A stretch of DNA of 9,814 bases from CAWFFV01 sp963814985 (GCA_963814985.1 CAWFFV010000063.1:1-9814), one strand, 5' to 3'; counted from the stretch's first letter, positions 1 to 6,664 are shown. Made by a program: numbers and translations. The notes: a model not told the origin generated them from the letters alone.

Positions 1-1
1 T

Positions 2-130
2 GAGCTTCGCTCGGGCGGCGGTGACTGCCGGCGATCGCGCGGCGACTGGGACGCTGCACCGCAGCGGCCCGGCGGCGGGCTTGGCGCCGGCATCTTTTCG
101 ACCTGCGCCAATCCCCGCTGCGGGTCAGGG
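2..130 (+). pseudogene. 3'-truncated fragment, possible Cys-containing small protein
   Basis: The frame starting at base 2 is open and ends in residues IFSTCANPRCGSG at about 92-130. This resembles, from memory, short proteins with a CANPxCxSGW-type putative zinc-binding segment. Only that segment is suggestive: the rest is Gly/Arg-rich and the start lies outside the window. After about position 130 the frame no longer gives the expected continuation, because the opposite strand is now coding for a halogenase-like protein. I read this as a gene fragment that ends at a junction. It could equally be a chance frame in GC-rich DNA. No partner or function is assigned. Confidence 0.22.
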
Positions 131-800
131 TCGCCTCGCCGACGCCGATGATGGGGATGGCGGACGACTCGAGGAGGGTGACCTGCAGGGAGGGGTGTCG
201 CCTGCGCAGCGCGAGGGCCGCGAGGTATCCCGCGGTTCCACCCCCCACGACGCCGACGCGCGCGATGCGTCGCGGCGTCGCGGCTCCGCCCTCTACGCGG
301 ATCGTCGCGCCAGGGTCCGCCTGCGCTCCCGAAGCGAGCGTCTGCAGGGGCCCTGCCGCGCGCGACGCGGCCCGCACGAAGGCCTCGATGAAGGCCCGGC
401 CCGCGGAGTCGAGCTCCCCGGTGGGCCCGGTCTGCCGGCGGAAGCGGAGCCCGAGGGCTCCGAGAGTCTTGTAGTACGGAGCGCCCGGGGTCGCGGGTTG
501 CAGGCTCAGGCCGAGCGGCGCGGCGCCGGGCGCCTCCCACTCCAGCTCCAGCCTGCGCGCCTGGACGCGCGCCGAAGCGAGGCGCCAGCCGGCGGGCAGG
601 AGCTTGACCTCGAGCAGCGCCAGGACCTGCGCGGAGATGTCCTCGGCGGGTGGGCGCGCGCTCTCGTCGTCGCCGCGGCCGTCACGCGCATTGTCCCGAT
701 CGCGATTGCCGTCGCGGTCCTCCGATAGCCACGCGTCCAGACGCGACTCCTCCCGCGCCGCCAGCGCTGCGACCGCGTCGAAGAGCGCCCTGCCCTGCCC
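123..800 (-). pseudogene. Internal fragment of flavin-dependent (tryptophan) halogenase-like protein with N-terminal extension
   Basis: On the minus strand one stop-free frame of 226 codons runs from 800 to 123. Near its end it reads RVGVVGGGTAGYLAALALRR and then SAIPIIGVGEAT. The first is the GxGxxG dinucleotide-binding turn and the second the GVGEAT segment near the N-terminus of flavin-dependent tryptophan halogenases (PF04820). Family members use FADH2, oxygen and halide to halogenate aromatic substrates, but the catalytic Lys and WxWxIP region would lie beyond the break and is not present. About 180 residues precede the Rossmann turn. They include a charged Asp/Arg-rich stretch (DRDGNRDRDNARDGRGDDE) and a segment YYKTLGALGLRFRRQTG that I do not recognise. 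Typical halogenases begin almost at the GxGxxG turn, so this is an extension or a fused domain. Both ends are cut: no start is visible at 800 and halogenase similarity stops at about 123. Confidence 0.6.
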
Positions 801-810
801 ATATTACGCC
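790..810. other. Composition and gene junction (probable chimera point)
   Basis: To the left the DNA is very GC-rich (47-48 of 60 bases in two lines counted). To the right it drops to about 45% (27 of 60 at 901-960). The permease reading leftward keeps family-like sequence as far as TLVLGGVI (codon ending at 802), then turns into Arg/Gly/Ala-rich nonsense. The halogenase-like frame begins at 800 in a different phase. No inverted repeat, integrase, tRNA or target duplication is visible at the join. Confidence 0.7.
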
Positions 811-1428
811 TCCTAATACCAGCGTCAAACGACTGAAAACAAAGGCAAAAGGCCGTGTCTCTTCCGTCCAGAAGGCCAGTAACCCGATACTAAAGTAGGC
901 TACAAAATCAATACTCATAGCCAGGAACACCATCAAAGGCCAGACAAGCACTCCTTCCCATGAAAGTTGTGGTAAGCCCACGACCACCAGTGCCAGAGTA
1001 GCCCCGACAATACTATTCATCACCAGACGTACCAGCCGCTCGCCCAGATAGTGCGCAAAGTTGTAGAGGATATAATTACATGGTCGTGCCAGCAGGTAAG
1101 CCAGTTGACCAGAGCGCACTTCCTGATCAATACGTTGCGTCAATGCAGGCATCGATATTGCAATCGTTTCTGCTGCCACCAGATACCAGATCAGAGCGTT
1201 GACACTAAACCCATCGAGGACGCTTGCTCCTCGCAAGGTAAAGACCGTTTTCCATAGCTGGCTGAGAACAAAGACAAACACAACCAGCAGTAAAGCACGG
1301 AAGAAGACTTCCATGAGATACGCAAGGTTGCTTGCCATACTCACACGCATGACAGCCAGGTATTTCTTCAGTGACTTGTTCCAGCGTTGTCCTATGCTTC
1401 GTCTCGGATGGGCTATGATTGTGCTCAT
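802..1428 (-). CDS. ABC-2 type exporter permease, 3'-truncated at junction
   Basis: Membrane subunit of an ABC exporter of the COG4587/COG3694 kind (ABC2_membrane_6, PF06182); substrate unknown. The genuine part is 209 residues. Hydrophobic segments lie near residues 45-60 (LLLVVFVFVLSQLW), 77-95, 135-155 and 164-209. The last includes the family-like FWTEETRPFAFVFSRLTLVL pattern. Relatives are around 260-270 residues and finish with one more helix pair, so roughly the last quarter is missing. The frame stays open to 682, but that tail is translated from the GC-rich foreign segment. The ATG overlaps the ATPase stop in an ATGA arrangement, with AAGGGA upstream, indicating translational coupling. 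A second permease gene, usual in such operons, would have lain beyond the break. Confidence 0.8.
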
Positions 1429-2528
1429 ATACTTTTCCCTTCCACGACTGTTGTTTCCCGCTCCGCCTCTGATGTTCCCTTCTCACCATAGATTGCTGCA
1501 ATAATTTCCTCCATAGGAGGATCAGTGATGGTCATATCGACGATGTGACAACGCTGCATAATTGCGGCAATAACTGGCTCCAACGGACAACGAGATGTAT
1601 CAATCTCCAGTTTCAGCCCACGTCCCTTTGCATTGACTATCTGGATACCCGCAGTATTACGCGGTTCCTCGTGAAGAGACGAAGACATTTGCAGATTTAA
1701 GTGATGCTGACCGGTCTCCGGATCTGTTTTCAGCACTGACTCGACAGGTGCATCCAGCAACAGATCAATCATCTTGGTTTTCAGGTAATCGCGCTTCATC
1801 TGTGTTACAGACGTATCCAGAATGACCTCTCCGTGATTGATAACAATAGCCCGGCGACATACCTGTTCTATGTCGCCCGCGTCATGGGACGTCAGGACGA
1901 TAGTAACCCCCTCCTCCGTATTGAGCAGACCGATCAGATCACGAATACGCTGCTTGGCAATGATGTCCAGTCCGATTGTTGGCTCATCCAGAAAGATGAC
2001 CGCTGGCTTATGCAGCAGAGCAGCCGCTAGCTCACAGCGCATACGCTCACCCAGGCTGAGTTTGCGTGCAGGTGTACGCAGGTATTCTTGAATATCGAAG
2101 ACATCAACCAGAAAATCCCGTCGCTTCCGATACTCCTCCATATCCAATTCGTAGATGTGTGCCAACAAATCAAACGTATCCTGTGGGGGCAGATGATACC
2201 AAAGTTGCGACTTCTGCCCAAAGACACTGGAGATGTGATATGCCAGCTTCTGACGTTGTTGCCATGGTACCAGCCCTAAAACCTGCGCCTGCCCACTGGA
2301 TGGATACAGAATACCAGTCAGCATCTTAATCGTTGTAGATTTTCCTGCCCCATTAGGTCCAATAAAAGCCAGTACATCCCCTGCTTCGAGTGAGAAACTA
2401 ATCGGCTTGACGGCTTCTCGCTCACGATAATGTGGCGCTACGAAGGAGCGCAGACTATTCCTCAAGCCGGCTGCACGCTCACGACTTCTAAATGTTTTCG
2501 CTAATCCTTCGACTTGAATAATTGGCAT
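1425..2528 (-). CDS. ABC exporter ATP-binding protein (COG4586 type)
   Basis: Cytoplasmic ATPase of 367 residues that powers the adjacent permease. Motifs in order: Walker A GPNGAGKST at 57-65; Q-loop in VFGQKSQLWYHLP at about 102-114; signature LSLGE at 157-161; Walker B VIFLDEP at 177-183; D-loop GLD at 186-188; switch His in TSHD at 213-216. The long N-terminus (RERAAGLRNSLRSFV) and the FGQKSQLW Q-loop region are typical of COG4586 ATPases, which pair with COG4587 and COG3694 permeases. A C-terminal accessory region of about 120 residues follows the nucleotide-binding core, as in NatA-like proteins. The start is supported by GGAAGAGGTG about 9 bases before the ATG. Transcription has to pass through the leader and terminator at 2587-2844, so expression is probably conditional. 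The transported compound cannot be read from the sequence; COG4586-type systems are mostly uncharacterised. Confidence 0.9.
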   Translation of the reverse strand: MPIIQVEGLAKTFRSRERAAGLRNSLRSFVAPHYREREAVKPISFSLEAGDVLAFIGPNGAGKSTTIKMLTGILYPSSGQAQVLGLVPWQQRQKLAYHISSVFGQKSQLWYHLPPQDTFDLLAHIYELDMEEYRKRRDFLVDVFDIQEYLRTPARKLSLGERMRCELAAALLHKPAVIFLDEPTIGLDIIAKQRIRDLIGLLNTEEGVTIVLTSHDAGDIEQVCRRAIVINHGEVILDTSVTQMKRDYLKTKMIDLLLDAPVESVLKTDPETGQHHLNLQMSSSLHEEPRNTAGIQIVNAKGRGLKLEIDTSRCPLEPVIAAIMQRCHIVDMTITDPPMEEIIAAIYGEKGTSEAERETTVVEGKSI

Positions 2529-2586
2529 CTGTTTTCACCTCTTCCTTGGTTTGAAGAATCGAACAACTTTATCCTATCAATCACAC

Positions 2587-2627
2587 AAAAAAAAGAGGGA
2601 CACAGGTGTGTCGCCTGTGTCCCTCTT
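2587..2627 (-). terminator. Strong intrinsic terminator inside the leader of the ABC operon
   Basis: A perfect 14-bp stem (2593-2606 with 2614-2627) and 7-base loop is followed on the minus strand by eight T (A8 on the plus strand, 2587-2594). On the plus strand no T-tract follows, so it works only leftward. No minus-strand gene of ordinary size lies upstream within the next 500 bases, so its only visible target is the leader transcript of the ABC operon, whose first gene starts 59 bases further on. Confidence 0.88.
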
Positions 2628-2646
2628 GCATTGACTGCTCACCTTC

Positions 2647-2757
2647 TCAGGTAAGCATTACGCGTGCGCGTTGAGAGGACAGCGACACCTTGCTATCTAC
2701 CATCATCATAACGATGGGCAGATAGTAATGGGAGGTAAGCATCTTCAATGTGAACAT
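2647..2757 (-). CDS. Possible 36-residue leader peptide
   Basis: A small frame lies within the leader RNA: ATG at 2757, TGA at 2649-2647. It begins MFTLKMLTSHYYLPIVMMM and ends RARVMLT. Its stop lies in the loop of the hairpin just before the terminator, and codons 23-28 cover the proposed antiterminator. A ribosome stalled in it could therefore steer the choice between terminator and antiterminator, as in known antibiotic-sensing leaders. Against this, the SD region (GTAAGCAGAAC) is weak, and a 36-codon frame can arise by chance. Confidence 0.25.
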   Translation of the reverse strand: MFTLKMLTSHYYLPIVMMMVDSKVSLSSQRARVMLT

Positions 2758-2850
2758 GTTCTGCTTACAATGCAAGGTTGTCACTATCTTTCTCGGTCTT
2801 GCTCTTCAAGACCAGATGAAATCTTCTTTGTAACTACTCTTCTTTTTACA

Positions 2851-2880
2851 AATGTACCTGCATAGCTTGTGATTTGTCAA
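2851..2880 (-). promoter_or_regulatory. Predicted promoter of the leader and ABC operon
   Basis: On the minus strand there is a consensus -35 TTGACA (2880-2875), an 18-base spacer and TACATT (2856-2851, 4 of 6 to TATAAT). This predicts transcription from about 2844 and a leader of about 258 nt up to the end of the terminator T-tract. Confidence 0.5.
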
Positions 2881-3123
2881 GTTTCAGCTTGTATTTGGGA
2901 GTATCTTCTAGCGGGTCAGTAGAAAGCATTGAAGAGAGAAAATACAACAGGTCAGGCCCGCCAGCAACAAAGACGCATACATCAAAACGCACTTGTGAGA
3001 TATAATTCGTGTTATGGAGATATGCAGGAGACTGGTTTTATCCTTTATGTCCATATTTCCAATATTTTTTACGGAGCGGTATACCGACCGACTCCAGACA
3101 ACATTTACAAGGAGCTACAGTTT
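2881..3123 (+). promoter_or_regulatory. Upstream region of the dienelactone hydrolase gene, with possible -10
   Basis: No gene is supported here, although the hydrolase frame stays open back to 2929. A TATAAT at 3001-3006 could be a -10 box, but no good -35 lies 16-18 bases before it. If used, transcription would start near 3012 and give a 5' leader of about 110 nt. The rest shows no repeat or strong hairpin that I can see. Confidence 0.3.
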
Positions 3124-3819
3124 ATGGCAATAGTACGTACATCGAAGGTGGATTTACAGATAAAGGGCAGTGGCGCTTATGCCTATGTAGCACAGCCCGA
3201 CGATGATGCCAAACATCCTGGGATAGTGCTGATCCAGGAATGGTGGGGAATCGAACCCCATGTTATAGAACTCGCACAGAAGCTTGCTGCGGAAGGATTT
3301 ATTGTGGCCGTTCCTGATCTCTATCATGGCAAGGTTGCTACTGAACCCGATGACGCAATGCGTATGATGATGATGATTCGTAGCAATGTTGATAAGGCTG
3401 CACAGGAAATTATCGGTGCGCTGGATACAGTGAAGGCCATACCCAATGTCGAACCCAAGAAGTTGGGTTTGATGGGTTTCTGTATGGGCGGCTTTCTGAG
3501 CTACACGGCTGCGTCTCGTTATCCTGATCTTGGAGCTGTGGTCCCCTTCTATGGTGCAGGTTACGATCCCACTCCTGAGGAAGTGGCAAAGATCAATGCT
3601 CCCGTGCTGGCATTTTACGGTCGGCAAGACCACAGCGTCCCCCTCGAACAGATCGAGAAGATCGAGCAGATGTACAAAAAGGCCGGTAAGGACATTACTG
3701 TGAAGATCTACGATGCAGGCCATGCTTTCATCAACCCAACACATGGAAGCGGTAACGAAAAGGCTGCGGCCGAAGCCTGGCCCCTGGCAATCAATTTCTT
3801 GAAAGAGCATTTGCAGTAA
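3124..3819 (+). CDS. Dienelactone hydrolase family protein
   Basis: Alpha/beta hydrolase of 231 residues, the usual length for the DLH family (PF01738). The classical member, carboxymethylenebutenolidase, opens dienelactone to maleylacetate in chloroaromatic breakdown, but most homologues have other or unknown ester or lactone substrates. The family's Cys-Asp-His triad is visible: C120 in GFCMGG, D169 in YGRQDHSVP and H200 in DAGHAF. E39 in QEWWG corresponds to the Glu that orients the Cys in well-studied DLH. There is no signal peptide, so it is cytoplasmic. I chose the ATG at 3124 because AAGGAG lies about 10 bases upstream and the protein then starts at the family's usual point; the longer frame from 2929 adds 65 residues that are unlike the family. 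It stands alone: the upstream operon is divergent, and a palindromic element starts 31 bases after its stop. Confidence 0.9.
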   Translation: MAIVRTSKVDLQIKGSGAYAYVAQPDDDAKHPGIVLIQEWWGIEPHVIELAQKLAAEGFIVAVPDLYHGKVATEPDDAMRMMMMIRSNVDKAAQEIIGALDTVKAIPNVEPKKLGLMGFCMGGFLSYTAASRYPDLGAVVPFYGAGYDPTPEEVAKINAPVLAFYGRQDHSVPLEQIEKIEQMYKKAGKDITVKIYDAGHAFINPTHGSGNEKAAAEAWPLAINFLKEHLQ

Positions 3820-3850
3820 CCCAGGAATAATGATAGCGTTCAGAGCCAAA

Positions 3851-4098
3851 CAATGAGTCATCCCGAACTTTTGAAAAAGTTCCCAAAACCGGGGGTGCAG
3901 GGTTTCCCTGCCGGGGCTTGGGGTGTCCCCAATAGCTTCTTTTTCCTCCTCTCCGCCGCAAGCGGCGAGCAAAAGAAGGAAAAGATGTTTTCTGGGGCAC
4001 CCGAACCCCGGCAGAAGGCTGCCGCCCTCTGCACTCCCGCTTGCCAAATAGGTAAAAAGGGCATTTCATGTCCCGGAAAAGTTCGGGATGACTCATTG
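3851..4098. mobile_element. MITE-like foldback element, 248 bp, with perfect 22-bp terminal inverted repeats
   Basis: The left end 3851-3872 (starting CAATGAGTCATCCCGAAC) and right end 4077-4098 are exact reverse complements over 22 bases. Inside, the two halves remain imperfectly complementary: for example GGGGGTGCAGGG on the left pairs with CCCTCTGCACTCCC on the right, and CCCTGCCGGGG with CCCCGGCAG. The centre is CGCCGC-AA-GCGGCG. The whole unit can thus fold into one long hairpin. The open frames inside it look like no known protein, and there is no transposase, so it would need one supplied in trans. I see no clear target-site duplication (flanks AGCCAAA and GATAAAG). It fills the gap between the hydrolase and the enoyl-CoA hydratase and is likely to end transcription of the former. 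Confidence 0.75.
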
Positions 4099-4125
4099 GA
4101 TAAAGAAATAACAGTGAGGTAAACA

Positions 4126-4941
4126 TTGAGGAAGAGACAAGATATTCTAAGCGAGCAGCGTGGTACGATTGGCATCATCACGCTCAATCGTTCGGATCAA
4201 CACAATGTCTTATTGTATGAGATGTGGCTGGATCTTGCGGCAAAGGTACACGAACTGGGCGCACAGCCTGACGTACGCGTGATCATCTTGCGCGGCGCTG
4301 GCGAGAAAGCTTTTACCGCTGGCGCTGACATCACAGATTTCCCCTCGCGCCGTGGCAATCCAGAGCAAGCACAGATCTACCATGTGGCAGTCGCAGGGGC
4401 GCTGGATGCTCTCGCCTCGGTCGAACAGCCAGTAATTGCGATGATCCATGGATATTGCATTGGTGGCGGTTGCGAACTGGCAACCGCCTGCGATCTGCGC
4501 ATTGCTGATGAGCGGGCACGTTTTGGCATCCCTGCCACCAAACTAGGGATCGTTCTGGGTATCGAAGAGTTACGATACCTGCTGCATCTTGTCGGTCCGG
4601 CCATAGCAAAGGATCTTCTCTTCACTGGCCGTCTACTAGACGCAACTGAGGCCTTACGTGTTGGCCTGGTCAATCAGATTGTATCACCAGTCGCGCTAGA
4701 AGATACTGTTATGCAAATAGCCAGACAGATTGCAAAGAATGCACCTGTTGCCATCGCTGCTACAAAACGCCTGCTGATGGAGCTGGAGCGCGAAGCCGAT
4801 CAAGCAGAACTACAGGCAATACAACAAACCTTCAGCAAACGTGCCTTTGCCAGCGTTGAGTATCAAGAGAACCTTCGCGCTTTTCTAGAGCAGAATTCAC
4901 CGCCCCCTCATGGGCAATCTAATGGAGCATCATCGGATTAA
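4126..4941 (+). CDS. Enoyl-CoA hydratase/isomerase family protein
   Basis: Crotonase-fold protein of 271 residues, normal for the family (PF00378), acting on acyl-CoA thioesters in the cytoplasm. Visible marks: GIITLNR near 16-22; the first oxyanion-hole strand KAFTAGADI at 61-69; the second, HGYCIGGGCELATACD, at 108-123; RFGIPATKLGI at about 132-142. E117 in CELA matches one of the two catalytic Glu of classical hydratase (Glu144 in rat). The second (Glu164 in rat, in FGQPE) is Ala137 here, so simple hydration by the two-Glu mechanism is doubtful; the reaction could be isomerisation, decarboxylation or another crotonase reaction. Start: TTG with GTGAGGT about 6 bases upstream, and an in-frame TAA just before it at 4120. 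Only 27 bases separate the MITE-like element from this start. The 3' end overlaps the convergent MFS gene by 23 bp. Confidence 0.87.
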   Translation: MRKRQDILSEQRGTIGIITLNRSDQHNVLLYEMWLDLAAKVHELGAQPDVRVIILRGAGEKAFTAGADITDFPSRRGNPEQAQIYHVAVAGALDALASVEQPVIAMIHGYCIGGGCELATACDLRIADERARFGIPATKLGIVLGIEELRYLLHLVGPAIAKDLLFTGRLLDATEALRVGLVNQIVSPVALEDTVMQIARQIAKNAPVAIAATKRLLMELEREADQAELQAIQQTFSKRAFASVEYQENLRAFLEQNSPPPHGQSNGASSD

Positions 4942-6664
4942 CAACCTCTTCCTCTCCAGTTTCTTCAAGGCCCTTCTCAGCGTCCTTGCTCATGGTTCGT
5001 GAAACACGTCCGCCGAGAGGGATCTCACGCAGGAAGAGAACTGCCACAAAGGCGGCAACCAGGAACCAGGCACTGATGAGGAAGGTATTATGAATACCCT
5101 GCGACAGGCCCACTTTAACGGCATGCATCAACTGGTCGTAGATCTGCAAACCATTGGACATTTGTTTAAATCGCGCTGCCACCTTCGCATTCGCGTCTGC
5201 TGAGAGTAAGATATTGGGATTATCGAAGAAGCCAAGCACATCTTGATGCGTCGTAGTCTGTACCATAGCCGCGAACTGTTTGACCTGATCGGGGACCGCG
5301 CCCCGAAATGCTGGCACATATGTCGAAGTCATTACCGAACCAAGCGCGGCCAGAGCCAACGTGCTGCCAATCTGCCGGAAGAAAGTCAGCGCTGCGGTCG
5401 CCTGCCCAATCTTGTTCGACAACGCATTCTGAACGATGATTGTGTAGAGCGACAACCCCAAACCGATTCCAAAACCAAGTACGACCATCGAAATCCATAG
5501 ATCATTGGCACTAGAGTCCACATTCAACCGTAGCAAGAGGAGCGCACCGCCGATACTTATAATCGCCCCAACAATGGCGATCCACTTATACTTACCAAAA
5601 CGTGAGACGAGCTGACCAGAGATGACACTTCCCAGAATCAAGGCAACCATCAGCGGGGAAAGTAATAAACCACTATTCGCCGCAGAGATACCCAGGATAC
5701 CTTGCGCAAACAAGGGCAGAAAGAAGAGTCCTCCGAACATAGCCATACTGGTGATCATGGTAATTACCACGGAAACATCAAAGATTGCACTCTTGAAGAG
5801 GCTTGGGTCGATAATCGGCTGTTCATTACGGCGTTCGAGATATCGCTCGTATACAAAGAAGAGCACAAAGGAGACTAGTGAACCAACGAAAAGTCCCAGA
5901 ATTTGCGGCGAAATCCAGTCATACTGTGTGCCAGCCCATGTAAAGCCAAGCATCATCGGCACGGTTCCAGCAACAAGTAGCAGTGCACCCACATAGTCAA
6001 TACGTACCTTCGCGGACCGACTATGTAAGGAAGGCATCAAGAAAATCAGCACCAGCAGGGCAACAATCCCAATCGGCAGGTTGACATAGAATACCCAGCG
6101 CCAACTGGCATTGTCAGTAATCCACCCACCAGCCGCAGGACCAAGGATGGAGGCGAGACCAAAGACGCCACCCGTAATTCCTTGCCACTTTCCGCGCTCA
6201 CGAGGTGTGAAGAGGTCACCAACTACGGCTATTGCAATTGGCAGCAATGCAGCTGCACCAAGACCCTGGAAGGCTCGGAATGCGATCAACTGGTTCATAT
6301 CCTGTGATAGTCCGCTGGCTGCTGACCCGATCAGGAAGAGGACTACGCCAATCAAGAAAATTGGCTTTCGACCAAACATATCAGATAATTTCCCGTAAAT
6401 CGGGACCATCACAGTTGATGTCAAGAGATAAGCAGTGGTAACCCAGGTATAGCGGTCCAGGCCATTGAATTCAGCAATAATACGCGGCATCGCCGTTGCG
6501 ACAATGGTCTGATCCAGCGAAGCCAGTAACATCACCAGGAGCACGCCCGCCATGGTCAACAGCGTCTCACGCCTTGTGAAGCGTGGCGCATCCATATCTG
6601 GTACTGCTTGATGATGCTCACTGGCGTTATCGCTCACATTTGATGATTTTGATATAGTCGACAT
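4919..6664 (-). CDS. MFS drug-efflux transporter, DHA2 family (14 helices, EmrB/QacA type)
   Basis: Inner-membrane proton antiporter of 581 residues that probably exports toxic compounds or drugs. The N-terminal 30 residues are polar. Family motifs follow: LASLDQTIVATAMP at 47-60 (motif D1), GKLSDMFGRKP at 91-101 (motif A) and GPAAGGW at 175-181 (motif C of drug antiporters). About 14 hydrophobic segments can be followed through the protein, with a long loop before the last helix (LISAWFLVAAFVAVLFL), as in other DHA2 pumps. The ATG at 6664 is preferred because AAGGA lies 7 bases before it; the frame extends back to 6781 but would then overlap tetR. It lies 22 bp downstream of tetR on the same strand, so the two form one operon repressed from the palindrome at 7371-7398. 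Its stop lies inside the end of the convergent hydratase gene. The substrate is not predictable. Confidence 0.92.
   Translation of the reverse strand: MSTISKSSNVSDNASEHHQAVPDMDAPRFTRRETLLTMAGVLLVMLLASLDQTIVATAMPRIIAEFNGLDRYTWVTTAYLLTSTVMVPIYGKLSDMFGRKPIFLIGVVLFLIGSAASGLSQDMNQLIAFRAFQGLGAAALLPIAIAVVGDLFTPRERGKWQGITGGVFGLASILGPAAGGWITDNASWRWVFYVNLPIGIVALLVLIFLMPSLHSRSAKVRIDYVGALLLVAGTVPMMLGFTWAGTQYDWISPQILGLFVGSLVSFVLFFVYERYLERRNEQPIIDPSLFKSAIFDVSVVITMITSMAMFGGLFFLPLFAQGILGISAANSGLLLSPLMVALILGSVISGQLVSRFGKYKWIAIVGAIISIGGALLLLRLNVDSSANDLWISMVVLGFGIGLGLSLYTIIVQNALSNKIGQATAALTFFRQIGSTLALAALGSVMTSTYVPAFRGAVPDQVKQFAAMVQTTTHQDVLGFFDNPNILLSADANAKVAARFKQMSNGLQIYDQLMHAVKVGLSQGIHNTFLISAWFLVAAFVAVLFLREIPLGGRVSRTMSKDAEKGLEETGEEEVVNPMMLH

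Larger units (their letters stand above)
2587..2844 (-). ncRNA. Structured leader RNA, candidate attenuator or riboswitch of the ABC exporter operon
   Basis: Read on the minus strand from the predicted start near 2844, the leader contains these complementary segments. Hairpin 2795-2813: GGTCTT/AAGACC, 7-base loop. Long-range helix: CTTGCATTG (2776-2768) with CAATGCAAG (2633-2625), a perfect 9 bp that encloses the rest. Hairpin 2735-2768: GTAAGCA/TGCTTAC. Hairpin 2693-2725: CTATCT...AGATAG plus CCATC/GATGG. Hairpin 2637-2656: GCTTACC, loop TGAGAA, GGTGAGC. The terminator follows immediately, and the AAG that ends the long-range helix is also the first three bases of the terminator stem, so the two compete. 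Segment 2673-2689 (GGTGTCGCTGTCCTCTC) can pair imperfectly with the terminator's 5' arm and so could act as an antiterminator. I recognise no known riboswitch class; the T-box, TPP and SAM consensus motifs I looked for are absent. Confidence 0.55.

Noticed and set aside
21..728. Long plus-strand open frame of 235 codons in the GC-rich end
   Set aside because: GC-rich DNA leaves several frames open. The opposite strand carries the recognisable GxGxxG/GVGEAT sequence, while this frame is low-complexity Arg/Gly/Ala without any family pattern.
682..801. C-terminal 40 codons of the permease frame
   Set aside because: They are translated from the GC-rich segment in the wrong phase (RRGRSAGGAGG and similar) and are not membrane-like.
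2587..2844. T-box, TPP or SAM riboswitch identity for the leader
   Set aside because: No AGGGTGGNACCGCG-like T-box core is present. CTGAGA occurs at the last hairpin, but the other conserved TPP segments do not. No SAM core was seen. A covariance search could still overrule this.
2929..3123. 65-residue N-terminal extension of the dienelactone hydrolase
   Set aside because: No SD at 2929, sequence unlike the family, and a strong AAGGAG before the ATG at 3124.
3361..3378. Run of ATG repeats (Met-rich stretch) in the hydrolase gene
   Set aside because: A short run of four Met codons within a helix of the hydrolase, not a tandem repeat of note.
3154..4187. Overlapping minus-strand frames across the hydrolase and the palindromic element
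   Set aside because: They are shadows of the hydrolase gene and of the inverted-repeat element, with no start signals or protein-like patterns.
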